Assembly: GCA_004154925.1 (NCBI GenBank)
Contig: QJNS01000052.1
Coordinates: forward strand, 1 to 64,000
Direction of reading: 5' to 3'
From: Monosporascus cannonballus
Lineage: Eukaryota; Ascomycota; Sordariomycetes; Xylariales
DNA: 64,000 nucleotides
The notes beneath the pieces are model-generated. The model was not told the origin of the DNA and did not search any database. It saw only the letters and a list, made by a program, of their open reading frames with translations. Position 1 is the first letter of the stretch. The number at the start of each line of letters is the position of its first letter. This document shows positions 1-11,314 of the stretch, one piece after another. The translations under genes and the position numbers were made by a program.

Positions 1-5
1 GGGGG

Positions 6-39
<34 letters not shown>
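1..39. repeat. G7-T32 homopolymer run at the window edge
   Basis: Seven G followed by 32 T. It is not a telomeric repeat (no TTAGGG units). A low-complexity tract or a contig-edge artefact are both possible. Confidence 0.8.
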
Positions 40-42
<3 letters not shown>

Positions 43-3000
43 TGTTTGGCTATGTAGGAGGGAATTGTTAGAAAAAAAAGGGGGGGAGGGCGGGTGGAGG
101 GGGGTCGACAGTTTCAAGATCAATGATACGCCCTAGGTAGAGTAGGTTAGTGGCTCTCAAGGAAGCTCCCGTTTGGGCACTCGGAACTGTGACGACATAT
201 ACGTAATTGGACCCGCCGGGGTCTTCGCCTTTGTGCATGTGGCGGTGCCACTTATCATCGTTGTGGCTCGTGTGGGGATAGCTGATAAAAAGGGAGAGGC
301 TTTCCACTCTGTTAAGGGGTAACTCCTGGGTGAGCTCCCTGCCGATTTAACTCCTGCAACATCGGGCCAAGGTATTAGCTTTCCATCTATCCTTCGTATT
401 TACGGGGGCAGTTGATAAGTCATACTAGGACCGCAAGGTATAGACATCACTGGTTCGAGAGTTGGATTGGCACTTTTCACAAAAGCCCCGCCAAACTTTT
501 AATATCCTTGAAAAAGTGGCTAGAGGAAGCAGTCTCCTGAACAACGGGGGGACGGACGGAATCCTAGGCGTCAATCTTCTAGCCGCTGCAATGATAATAT
601 ACAGTGGACTATACAAGTAATGATATCAAAGGCGAATGTTGTAGCGTCTGCCAGCAGGACCCGGGCCGCCCGGAAGGGACGAGAATTAAGCGTGCAAGAG
701 CAACTTGCCGTTATTGTTGACTCATGACGTCCTATACTGTGTTGATTGAACCTACCCATGTAGCTTGTCTTCACCGATGGTGTAATGAGGGTCTATCGCT
801 TCCGCGCTTCTTCCACTATACAACCTTCCACGGCCCATTACAAAGTCCCTGTACATCATTGATATAGGAAGCGGAGATAGTATTCAGCACCACCGTCCGG
901 CTACTGTTACAGGAACAGGGGTTCCTGTCTCGAGGAGACCTACTTATGAGGACTAGCGCGGACCTGTCACGGGAAAACTCCGGACAGGAAAGCTTGGCTT
1001 TTTGAGTGATCTAGGTGATCTAAGTGATCTGGACTGGATCACATAGATCACATAGATCCACGACACACTCACTTTGTGGAATTGGGATATATAATAGATC
1101 GGTCTCTCATGTAAATAGCACCTACTTAGTTTCGCTCCTTAGCTATCAATCTAAGCTCTCAGTCAGAGGCAACTGCACCGTTCTCTAATTGAGGGAAGAG
1201 TACTTAAATCTCTTTAACGAACAGATTATTGAATCATTCTTCGCCCTATTGTTACCTGCAAATCAAGACCCCATTTCGGATACTGCTCATACCTCCAGGT
1301 GGATGTATGACAGGTTCGTTACAGCTACCGTGCTCACAGAATTAATTGATTCTCAATGGTTGTGATGATATGCGTGATGTATTAACAACAGTTGTCACTG
1401 CTCCTCCGTTGCCTGTAACTTCGGAGGAAGTACTTGTGCCTTGTGTATTCCTCCCGCCCCGATCAGGTGTCACTGAACCTTAGCATTGAATAACTTAACG
1501 CTGAACTTGTCTTATGAGAACATGAGATATTAAGTCTGCGTCATACGAGTATATCGTACCTGGGTAGCCTTGCGAGATACCATTCACAAGCGAACAATTT
1601 CTTGCTTCTAGAGGGAGTCATGAACAGAACCATGTATGGCATCAACTTCTTCACAACAGGGGTACGGACGAAATATGTTTCACAGACAAATGAAATTTCT
1701 TGGCGCTATGAATATAGTTGGTATCTTCCCCTCCACCACACTTCACCCGAGAGAGAGCCTTGTGGATACAATGGCTACTCTAATGCACTCCTAACCGCAC
1801 GACAGACAAGCAAGTCATGTCTCCGCTTACTCCCCCCCCTGTCACGCCCACTTGTCGTACTGAGGGTATGTCCCTCGTGTTCCGATATCTAGGGTGCGCT
1901 ATTTCGGGAAAAGTATTGGATAGATCTACGAATGTATAACCACTCGCTGGATCGAAGGACTAGGGCTGTAATCCACATCCCGTGTGGATCAGCCCCTCCT
2001 GACATGTACCTGCTAACCTGGACGTGCGAACCTGCAGTGAGATTAGCATCACTCAATCTCGGGCCTCCATCAACAAGATGGTCTTACCCTAGTTGACGAC
2101 AGCGGTGCGAAGCTGCTATGCCGCCGTTGACTCTCATGATCGACTGTAGATATAGCAGCTGGCCTCGTCCATCCGGTGGAAGACTGATGGTAGACTGGGT
2201 CCCCACGGTACTTGGATGCCTCGTTGACATCAAGACTAGCGAACTGATTAGCAGGCAGCCTTGTCTGGCATCGCGAGGTACACCTTACTTTGGGGAATAC
2301 TCCAAGATACCAGTGAACGCCTGCCTGGGACTGACGGGGTTAACTAGACCTAAGCATGGTTAGCTCTGCCGGCATAAACAACCAGATCTGCCTGACGTAC
2401 CATATGCAAAGTCGGCCATGAGGGTCTCTATAGGATTCTTGATAAGGTCCGCATCGCGGTGGGCCCGAGGGAGACGATACCAATTACTCGCTGGCGCAAG
2501 AAACGGCCCTTGAGAAACGAGGCCGAATGATTCCCGAAACAATTCATAACATTCGTGAAGACCAGAAGACGCGGCGTAGACAAGCACAAGCAAAAAGAGG
2601 AGACGCCCGAAGGCGCCTCTCGTCTCTTCTGCCATTTGTGACACGGCCATGTCTACATAGCGGTGGCCCTTTGTACCAGCGAAGCCATCTGCAGCATGGT
2701 ACGTGTTTCCTGTTGGTCACTGTTGTTGTTGGGTATGGGCGTGTGGGTTGGAGGTCTTTGAGAGCCAGAGGGGAGAGTCGGACGTATTATATGGGGTTCA
2801 GAGGGTCCTTGTGGAGGCTGGTCGGAAGCCAGCGATTGGGCGGGTTAGCATAAGTTACTAGGATTGCACGTTCACCGCTACACTCGGAGCGACTTGGTCA
2901 ATCGGCGCTATACCGGCTTCGATACCTCCGTTGGCTAGCCATGCAGGAAGAGTCGTTCTCCCCTTTCGATAACAGACACATCGGCAACGTAGGCATGTAC

Positions 3001-4337
3001 TAGTGTTCTTTCCGGTAAGAGCGCAAGCATGCACCATGAACCTGTCTCCACACTAGTCGCGGAGAAGCGCCGATTTCAATTGGTGGTCGAAATTGAGATG
3101 GTTGAAAAACGTGTGATATTGTCCGAAATGGGCATTCAATCCCCATTCTTTGCAGGACTGGTGTTGATTTAGGAGAATCGAGGTGGTTGGATGGAGACTC
3201 AGAATCATATATCGCACCCCTGAAGGCCCGCCTACCCCAGCTTTGTGGTCTCGGGCTCCTGCGGGCCATTCATGATAGAAGAAAAGTTGCAGGATGTTGA
3301 AGAGTGGCTGGAGTTATATTTGACGCAAGCACCACCCCTCCCCCGCCCCCGTGATGGATGACTTCGACCTGGCCGTTCAACGTTCTGGAAAGCTCGGTCG
3401 AACATTGCCGAGTTTTGATCATAGGACCCTTAGCTACGTCAGAAAGGGACCTCTCTATGGACAGTCCAAGCACACTACTTTCAAATTACGAAGCATAAGA
3501 GTGCTGTTAACTGAGAGGTCGAGGAAGTATCTATATTTTGCACCGCGGTACCCAAGAAAATAGGTGGTGACTAGCATTCGGTTCGTGGTGCAGGGAGTGC
3601 GATCGCTCATATCAAGCAGTCTTGCCACCTCCTGTCAGGAACCACAACGAACAGCTAACTACCGAAGCCGTCAGTCCGTGAAAATAACTATTTGCTAATG
3701 TGTTGATGACATCAAGGTTAGCCGGCATGGGAGCTCAACATTCTTGCCACAACCTCTGGATCTGGGTAAGCAGTCGAGCTTCTGGATGGAGCATTAGAAG
3801 TCTTGTTCCATCTTAACAAGGCAAGCTGAGTTACCCGCGAAGGTAGTTTGAATGGAGCTTTATCATGTACTTGGCAGTGCATCTTCAACAAGCTGGTTTC
3901 GGCTGGAGAATTGAAGAGCTCAACAAACCTTAGTAACACTTTGTCGTTCCATGACGAGTGCTGGCCTTCGTAATAAACCAGAAGTGCAAAGCTGGTAATA
4001 AAAGCCCCTTGCTATAGTAACCATTTTGCGCATATTCGACCATGTCCTAGAACTCTAGCACTCACTATTCTGAGCTCCGAGAGACGTTTATTCCTATTTC
4101 CCCAGTGCGAGCGCAGAGGACCATATGTATTAAGTCGGTTTCTATTTCCGGATCTATATACATATCTCATGCTCTGAAACGCGTAAAAGGGAGTGTATGC
4201 TAAGTATGTTTCAAAATAAGAAAAGATTCCAACCCCCTACTTCATCTCCAGTACCCCATCAAACCCCGAAACGATTCTCCAATCCCGGCCCCCTAAGTAA
4301 TTTCAAAGAAACCTGAGGTCTTGTCTGCCCATGCGTC
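40..4337. other. No supported gene in this 4.3-kb stretch
   Basis: Balanced base composition, not RIP-like. Frames longer than 60 codons exist on both strands, but none has a recognisable domain, plausible splice structure or fungal coding character. The only organised structure seen is the palindrome cluster at 910-1060. It may hold decayed genes that cannot be recognised by eye. Confidence 0.5.
910..1060. repeat. Cluster of three palindromic structures, one with 9-bp tandem units
   Basis: Three inverted repeats lie within 150 bp: CAGGAAC-AGGG-GTTCCTG (910-927); CCTGTC-N14-GACAGG (963-988); and three direct 9-bp units GTGATCTAG/GTGATCTAA/GTGATCTGG (1006-1032) followed by inverted units GATCACATA twice (1037-1054) and GATCCAC. 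The last would fold into a long hairpin and offers repeated GTGATC/GATCAC sites. No gene is recognised on either side, so a regulatory role is only a possibility. Confidence 0.55.
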
Positions 4338-5064
4338 CTAGAAGATCTCTTTTACAATATTGATATTCCGGAGTCCGTTAGACACGCTAGTTCCAACGAG
4401 TGTGCCGTTGAGGTTCGGGTTAAGCAGGGCGACCTTCCCGCCATTCTCATCCTCGAAATGGCGCAACCCCTGCGGGTTGCGCGGCTGGGCGTCGGTGAAC
4501 TCAACGCCGCGTTGGGGCTTCTTTGCATTCTGAAAGTTGCCGTTCACGAGGGTGAACTCGCTCCCGTCATTGTTGCCGCCATTGTCAGCGCAGAAAGCCG
4601 CTGGCTGAAGTCAGCATTCTGTCCTTCGCTTAAAATCACTTCTCTAAGTTACGAGACTTACCCGAGTATCATACTCCCGCACGACGATATTAAACGACGT
4701 GCCCGCCGATGGTCTGGTAGAAGATGCTCAGCGAACCCCCTGGCTGTTCTCGGACGGGTCGACGCAGCGCAGGGTCTCCTCCCCCCCCCCTCCAGGGTGC
4801 TCGCGAACGGATACTCGTCGCAAGAGGAGCCACAGTTCGAGTAGCCCATGGCCGTGCAGGGCGACAGGATTTGGCTGCAGCCGGCGGCGTCGCGGTGGAG
4901 TCCCGACTTGGCCCGGTTGCCGTCGTGGGTGAGGACCCCGTTTTGTAGGCCGTTGAAGGTCGCGTAACACGCCTTCTCACAGGGGTCGTGGGAGTTTGGC
5001 CAGCCCAGTCAAAGGTCTAGGAGGGAGCCACGGCGACGAAGGAGAGAACAGGGAGGAAATGCAT
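4338..5064 (-). pseudogene. Secreted deoxyribonuclease, NucA/NucB family, broken
   Basis: The frames together read as a NucA/NucB-type secreted nuclease. The start is the ATG at 5064-5062, followed by a short hydrophobic signal-like segment (MHFLPVLSFVAVAPS). Next come a Cys-rich region with PCEKACYATFNG, the family hallmark CDEYPFASTLEGG (about 4810-4775), SENSQ and LSIFYQTIGG. A probable 47-nt GT-AG intron (4661-4615) follows, then a C-terminal exon ending at 4338. It is not translatable as it stands. A TAG stop (5019-5017) follows the signal segment, and there is a frameshift near 5010. Another falls in the 10-base C run at 4781-4790 and one in the C run at 4736-4740. A compensating shift lies near 4695. 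Two shifts are in homopolymers, so sequencing error could explain part, but not the TAG. Known members degrade DNA extracellularly. Confidence 0.75.
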
Positions 5065-5463
5065 GTTGGGGGGATAAGAATAGGGGGCAATATGGGTTGA
5101 GTCTAGGATGTCTTTTGGGGAGCTCGAGGATGCTGGGGCTTGAGTTTAAGTGATACCTCCTTTGGTCGGGAGGCAATGCGAATTTATATATGCTGTCGTT
5201 TCTTGGACTAAAATCCCAACATGCTAAGAATAGCATTGTCGTTCTATGCTATTTGCTATTCACATCGTGGGGTAAAGTTACTCTAACTACGAGCAGCATC
5301 ATCCGGGCTATTCGGGACTGGCAATTATGGTTCATCATTCCTATCTACGTCAGCTGCTGAGGCCGCTCACGACACCTGTGCCTATGCTGGTGATGATCGC
5401 CGGATCGTCGTGTAAGACAGCATGAATGTTGGCTGAGTGAAAGTCAGGCTCGTCTTGAAGATT

Positions 5464-5706
5464 TCAAATCCGAGGTCCGTTTTCTCTCAATTTCAGAGAC
5501 TCATTCAGCTGAGTCCACTGTTGGTAAACCCCAGGTCCGTGCAAGCAATGATCTGCAGTATCTCCGTATAAGATGACACCATGATTGGATGGGGCCACCG
5601 TGAGTGCCGTGTTCAGCTGTTCTAATTTACCATGCAGCTGAAGCATAGCAGGATCAAGTACGGATGCAAGCGCGATGAAACACATCCTATGCGAAGAATC
5701 ATTCAT
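5464..5706 (-). pseudogene. Possible gene fragment, unidentified
   Basis: An 81-codon minus-strand frame with fairly natural amino-acid use, including QLHGKLEQLNTAL and GVILYGDTADHCLHGPG. The GDT-x-D context is loosely reminiscent of the endonuclease/exonuclease/phosphatase fold (which often has GDTN), but no other motif of that fold was found. Flanking frames do not extend it. It may be a chance frame. Confidence 0.2.
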
Positions 5707-6464
5707 ACTTGAGTCCTTTACGATAACGCGGAGTAACTTTAGGGACCACTGTTCGAAGAACTATCGTGAAAGCCTTGTTTCCATCGACTCTAGTTTATCA
5801 GGTATGTATCGACGCCACCTTATCGCGATCCACGGACCTTGTGTAGAGTGCCACGCATTAGGGGGAATCCTGTGTGGCTATGTATTTGGGAATAGCGGAC
5901 TGCGGGTTTTCTACCAATGCAGCCTTCGGGTGAAGTACTCCATATTGGATTCCTACTTGAGTATGGAAACACCCATAAGGAAAAGTTTGAAGTGGCCCGT
6001 TACTTCGTAGCGATTGAGTACAATCGATATCGATCATCGGCGGCCGAGTTGTGCCTCAAGTATCAGTCCGGTAAATACCAAGCTGGATGAGCAGAACATG
6101 CGGGATGTGTAATGAGCACGCGTTGGTGGCATCTAGTTTTGGCAGTGGGAGAGGCTTCATTTCGGCACGCTGGGAAAGTGATTTGGAAGAGTGTACAAGC
6201 TGGTGGAAGTCGGGTCCGGGTAAACCTGGTGTGCAGAGCCCTGTTCCTATAAACTATGTATCAATGGGCAGAATCGAGTAATTAATAGCTTCGCACACGA
6301 GCTCAAATGCATTGATCTCTTCTTGACACTGCTTCAACCGGCAAGGTACGCAATTCAACACATTTCACCCGCCAGTCTCGACTGTCTGATCACTACCTGT
6401 CTCTCTAAATATCTACATCATGCCGGAAACGATCGACATCTATAATTCATCGCCCCTTCATTCC

Positions 6465-6956
6465 CTAGGAATCCCCAAGCCGCTTAGGAGGTGCATGTCC
6501 CCCCTGCTGTGCCTGTGGTGGATCCCTAAGCCTATAGACACCCCTATCGGCCTCGGCGTGGTGCTTCGCTTCCCCTATATCAACATTAACAATGGCTAGA
6601 TTCTGCATCAGGAGCTGTGCACTCTTAAAATCAGCCCTAACCGTCTGAATCTCATCACCAATGCGCTGGCCGACTACGACCGTCTCATCCCAGACCGAGC
6701 GTTCATCTAGCACGGCGAAGCAGTGATAACTCTGGTGAAGGATCTCCATCCCGATGTCCTCGGCGGATCGTCCTACAAAGTGGGACGAGTAATTCTCGAC
6801 CGGCGGAGTGGTCGCCTCTGTGGGGATGACAGGGGAGCCATTGTGAGCCGTGACAATGGCGAGATGGCGGGTGCCCTTGTTTCCCGGGACTAGCCTCTCG
6901 AATCCTGCAAAGGAGTCGTCGAGGAATTTATCGATTGCCTGGAGGACGACCGACAT
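6465..6956 (-). CDS. Unidentified 163-aa protein
   Basis: Uninterrupted minus-strand frame from the ATG at 6956-6954 to a stop ending at 6465. The protein starts MSVVLQAIDKFLDDSFAGFE. Its middle part is soluble and amphipathic (WDETVVVGQRIGDEIQTVR, then DFKSAQLLMQNLAIVNVDI). The tail is rich in Pro, Gln and Arg (DPPQAQQGGHAPPKR). There is no signal peptide and no membrane segment. Amino-acid use looks like a real fungal protein, but I do not recognise a family. A CTTACCTCAG-like sequence just upstream of the ATG on the coding strand could be an intron 3' end, so a short upstream exon is possible. No functional link to the downstream biosynthetic genes is evident. Confidence 0.5.
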   Translation of the reverse strand: MSVVLQAIDKFLDDSFAGFERLVPGNKGTRHLAIVTAHNGSPVIPTEATTPPVENYSSHFVGRSAEDIGMEILHQSYHCFAVLDERSVWDETVVVGQRIGDEIQTVRADFKSAQLLMQNLAIVNVDIGEAKHHAEADRGVYRLRDPPQAQQGGHAPPKRLGDS

Positions 6957-8081
6957 GGTTTTAGACAATGGAGATGGCGACGGAGCTGAGGTAAGGGCTA
7001 CTTACAGAAGTAGGGAGCCCCGCGGAGCAGCAAACGGGGAAGTTCCTTTGCCTCTTGACTGATCTTGGACTGCTGTTGTGCTTGTTGACAACGGTAGGTT
7101 AATTGTGTGGAATGAATTTTGAGTTGACGAAAGCGCATTTGTCTGAGATTGAGCTGAAGCCTAACAACTCATATGATACATTTGGGCCGGGGCCGAATCG
7201 AAACAGTAATCTGCGATCTACAGTGAGACGATGTAACGATTCGGTTTCGCCAACTTACACCCTTATGCTGGAACGTGTCTAGTTGTACATATGAACATCA
7301 ATGCCAACAACACGCATGACGCTCACCACCAGATATATGTCACAGAACGCATACAAACACGCCGGCGCGGCTATCTTGTTGCTTTCTAGTATTAATATTA
7401 GTGTTCGGCTAGGCGGGGTTCAGTAAGTCAAGATTAATCATCATAAGGAGGTCGGCATAGCTGATACATAAGCAGGTTGGTCGATAAGTCGGAGAACCGA
7501 CAGGGTGGTGCCACATAGAAGCTGTCAATAATTGTATAATCTCCGAATATCGTTAAACGATAAAATTAACAATATAGTAGGTACGTAATTACCTTATAAA
7601 CGACAAATTAACGCTATTTAAACATCTTTTGACGGGAATGATTTATGTTGACGCTGAAGCCTTAATGTAACTGACCATTTGTTCCGATTTTACTGACAAT
7701 CGAGAGTAGATGATCTAAGGAGCTGAGTCTAGTTTGGGCGTCAATGATGCTGGTCTTCAGAGCTGCGCCCCCTTACTCGGTTCCTGATTAATTTCAAACC
7801 TGGCGTTGTTATAACATGAATATATTTTTAGCATAACTCTAGGAAAAATGCCACTTCTCTCGCTACCATGAATGAAAGAGGTTGGCTCAGGATCGTGCAT
7901 AAATACTGAAAAGGCTCCTATCTTGGACTAAGAAACACGTTTCGAAGTCTAGACAGCAGACATCGCATTAAGCTTGTTTTAAGCCCAGTCGATCCTGATA
8001 GAAATTCTGCTTTTTATTAACTAGAATTAAGCCTGTATTTACTTCCGGACTCGATCGGACCAGCTTCTCGAGAGCCTATCA
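6957..8081. other. Intergenic, no gene seen
   Basis: Moderately AT-rich sequence with several AT stretches around 7540-7630 and 7800-8040. No frame with coding character was found. One ACTCGG motif (7775-7780) lies about 300 bp before the gene remnant at 8086. Confidence 0.5.
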
Positions 8082-8085
8082 CTCT

Positions 8086-8580
8086 GTGTTTACTTATCGA
8101 CAATATCAACAAGATGCACATGGCTCCATTTATGCAATTCGCGACTCTGCCCATCGCCAATGGGTCTTTGGAAAGGGCATGCCTTTTGCTTCTCAGCCTG
8201 ATCTAGCTAGAATACCGAGCCTGACCATGTTTTTAGGCCCTTGGAATCTACAGGCCCTTTGCCGAAGTTGTAGAGTCAACGGTGCCAGGCTGTCTTCAGT
8301 TTGCGCTTTACAACACGACTAATAACGCGACGGGGCAGGTCGACATCATCATTGTAGAACAGTATGTTGGCTACTCATATCCTGAAAAGAAACTAGTTGA
8401 GGCTAATACTCCTCTTTCAATAGCTACGTTAATGCGGCCGCTCATGACAACTTCACGGCATCAGACGTGTATCAACAGATGTTGCAGGATACAGCCGAGC
8501 AGCGTGTGCTTCGGGGCGAACCTGTGCTGACCGTTGTCACCATGGCCGGCGGTTTCACAGACCGCAGCCCTAAGGAGTAA
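8086..8580 (+). pseudogene. Frameshifted gene remnant, unidentified
   Basis: Three successive frames each look like real coding. The first (8086-8280) includes QQDAHGSIYAIRDSAHRQW and FGKGMPFAS. The second (8285-8430) includes LQFALYNTTNNATGQVDIII and VEQYVGYSYPEKKLVEANTP. The third (8432-8580) includes NAAAHDNFTASDVYQQML and RVLRGEPVLTVVTMAGGFTD, ending in TAA at 8580. Frame changes near 8280 and 8430 show no good GT-AG intron, so I read this as a decayed gene. The first segment has a Q-D-x-x-G-x-I-Y...W...G pattern, as in beta-propeller fucose lectins. That is a weak resemblance and is not used as an assignment. Confidence 0.4.
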
Positions 8581-8772
8581 TACGGCCGCGCGTCACAATT
8601 CTAGATCCAGGCTGGGGGTTGCGTTTAGTGTCAAGCTTGTCAGATTCGTGTAACCTGAAAATGCCGAATAGCCCTACGAAGGGTTTGTACAAGCGCATTT
8701 ACCACTATTACTCGCATCCATATGTAACACTACCATTTGGACCATAAATCTTCATTGCATAATCAGAGTGGG

Positions 8773-8797
8773 ATCCGAGTGACACGTGACACCGAGT
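8773..8797. promoter_or_regulatory. Two ACTCGG-type sites flanking CACGTG in the O-methyltransferase 1 promoter
   Basis: On the minus strand two copies of ACTCGG occur (plus strand CCGAGT at 8775-8780 and 8792-8797), the first extended to ACTCGGATCC. A CACGTG E-box lies between them. They sit 147-169 bp upstream of the ATG at 8944. The same hexamer recurs in the other cluster promoters. Confidence 0.45.
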
Positions 8798-8943
8798 AGG
8801 CACGCGGACTAGGTCTGGAGTACTTGGCTACGCACCTAGGCGTATACATGTATATGGGAGTCCCTGAAGGTTAGTGTTTAGCGCCGGATCGACATATTCG
8901 CTCCTGGTATTTCCTCCTCAATGACATAGTGACCTCTAGCACG

Positions 8944-10619
8944 ATGCCTCATGCAGCACAGATTACCAAGCTACGCCAAGTCGTGTCCCTAATTACTCAG
9001 GCGGCAGAGACAGCCATCGCCGAATGGGAAAACGGTACGGCTGCGGCTGAGTCCCTCGAGGGTGTTGAGCTGCCCAGCCGGCCGTTCTTTAAAGCCCAGC
9101 GCACCCTATTGGCGGCGGCCGGCAGTATCGAGGAGCTAGTCAGCAATCCTGCGACCCGCCTCCTGAGCCTCTCCATGCAGTATTTCGAGAGCAGGGCGCT
9201 GCACGTGGCCGCGGAACATCGAGTACCCGATATTCTCCGGGCTTATCCGGACGGGGGCCTGCACGTGAGCTTAATCGCGGAGCAGACCGGTATTGAGGAA
9301 CAGAAACTCTGTAACACGATCTCACCACCGCGGCTGCAATATTTGTGCATAAGGCTAATGTCAAAGGTGCAGCCCGTATCCTCCGGTGTCTCTGCTCCCA
9401 GCACGTCTTCCGCCAGACGGCAACTGACACGTTCGCGAATAATGCTGTCTCGCAAGCACTCGTAGGCAATGAGGACCTACGAGCGTATATCATGCTCTTG
9501 TATGTGAAATGAATTCCCTGCCGCGAACCCAATGCGGACCGTTCTCACACCTCCTAGTGCCCTTGACATATATTCGGCGTCAGATTACCTCCCCGTAGCC
9601 CTCACGGATGCGAAGTTCGGCTCAAGCTACAAGGTCGAGGAGACCGCCTTCAATCTTGCTGTCGGCACAGAGCTGCCGCGGTGGTCCTGGTTGGAAGCCC
9701 GTGTCCCTGCCTCACAGGTGAAGAGGGTCAATAGTCGTGGCTACCCCCGTACTGTGCACGATGAAGTCCATCGCGACGAGACCAACGGGGTAAGCCCAGA
9801 ACCGGTTAATCTGGTACAACGCCCAGAGCTCGAGATCTTTAGCAGGGCAATGGTTGGCGGCGGAAAGGTATTTGGCGCCGCTCACGTTGTCGACTACCCG
9901 TGGGGAGAGCTTGGGAAAGCCACTTTAGTCGATGTTGGCGGAGGTATCGGTAGGTGTAACAAGAATTTTGCCTCGAAGCTAAATATTAGTCGTCGCGGTG
10001 ACTGATTGAAAGCAGGAGGATTCCCGTTGCAGCTTTCAGAGTTATATCCGAATCTCAACTTTGTGGTGCAAGACCGCCCGGCAAATATCGAGAAGGGGAA
10101 GGCGTTCTGGTCCGAAAGGAACCCTAAGGCTCTGTCAAGCGGCAGAGTGCGGCTTATGTCGTACGATTTCTTCCAGAAGAACCCTATCAAGGACGCAGAG
10201 GTCTACTGGCTACGAGCTATCTTGTAAGTCAACACCCTCATGTCTCTCACGTCTAATTTATGGTCAAGTAACGTTAACGGCTGCCCAGGCACGACTGGTC
10301 TGATGATTACTGCGTCCAGATCCTCTCTCAGATTCACCAGTCTATGGGAGCCAATTCCCGTATACTGATAGCTGATCATGTAATGAACACCACGTTAGGG
10401 TGTGAGGAGCTCAAGTCTGCTCCGGAGCCTCTGCTGGCCAACTACGGACCTTATGTGCGGTATAGCCACCAGCGCGATCTCGCCATGATGTCTATCATCA
10501 ACGGCATTGAGCGGACCCCGGAACAGCTCAAGAAGCTGCTCTCAGCTGCTGGTCTTAAGATTCGTAAGATCTGGGAATGCCGCAGCCAGGTTGGCATCGT
10601 CGAGGCTGTCAAGGCATAA
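8944..10619 (+). CDS. SAM-dependent O-methyltransferase 1, class II fungal type (474 aa, 5 exons)
   Basis: Transfers a methyl group from S-adenosylmethionine to a hydroxyl of a small metabolite. Proposed exons: 8944-9310, 9373-9499, 9558-9949, 10016-10223, 10289-10619; all four introns are GT-AG, 58-66 nt. The acceptor at 9366 instead of 9372 would add two residues. The N-terminal half is the helical dimerisation domain (KLSRILRCLCSQHVFRQT across the first junction; GTELPRWSWLEARV). The SAM site VDVGGGIGG (about 288-296) is rebuilt across intron 3, followed by LNFVVQDRP. The HDWSDD motif (about 366-371), with the His used as general base in this family, is rebuilt across intron 4. The length fits the sterigmatocystin/aflatoxin O-methyltransferase group. 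It converges on O-methyltransferase 2. The substrate is unknown. The splice model is inferred by eye but every junction restores a conserved motif. Confidence 0.88.
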
Positions 10620-11314
10620 GTTGTCAAATATAGGGGGCATCGGTTACGTTATTTTTTTTTTTAAATATATTAAATTTTTGTCGCCTAATTATATCGGTTG
10701 CGTTTTAATTCCGATTGCATATTATATAACTTGATTGACCCTTTAGTATTCCGTATTATTCCAATCGTAACTTTCTATTGTACTAATCGGAATACTTTAA
10801 AGCATACATCTGAGCGTTTGACAAATTAAACCTTGAAAGCTACTTCCCGATCGAAAGCTCTAGCCACTGCTACGCCGCAGGCGCAGCCACCTCAAAAAAG
10901 GGGCATCACCTCGACGTCTTGGAAGGTTTTGCCCAGTAGTTATGTGGAATCAAACAAGTCAAACCCAACCTCGACCACTTGTTATACCGAACTCCACTAA
11001 AAGTGGTAGTTGCGGTCTGCATACCAACACTCACTTGTGAGATTGCGTATAATATGTCCATGTAATCAAGATTCCATCTTATGTGCGTTCTTGTTATGTC
11101 TATGTAACTGCACGACAGTGTAAAACGGTAGACAGGTCTTCGCTTAGCAACTGCGAAGCTGTTACTGATTTATATCATTCCTCACCGACCGTGTTAGCAC
11201 TTATCCCGGCATCTATGAGAATCTGCCGGAGGTGTATGAAGGCTATAGCACAATGTATTCCCCACGTGTTTTAATGCAGCGAATGGGACGCATCTAGTCA
11301 ACCTACAAGATAGT
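10620..11314. other. Convergent intergenic region, no gene
   Basis: Separates the 3' ends of the two O-methyltransferase genes. It begins with an AT-rich stretch containing a T run (about 10651-10662), likely 3' untranslated sequence of O-methyltransferase 1. No coding frame is supported. Confidence 0.6.

Noticed and set aside
1..40. Telomere at the window start
   Set aside because: Homopolymer G and T only, no TTAGGG-type repeats.
4690..4980. Several overlapping minus- and plus-strand frames as separate genes
   Set aside because: They are the shifted pieces and shadows of one NucA/NucB gene; only the combined reading gives family motifs.
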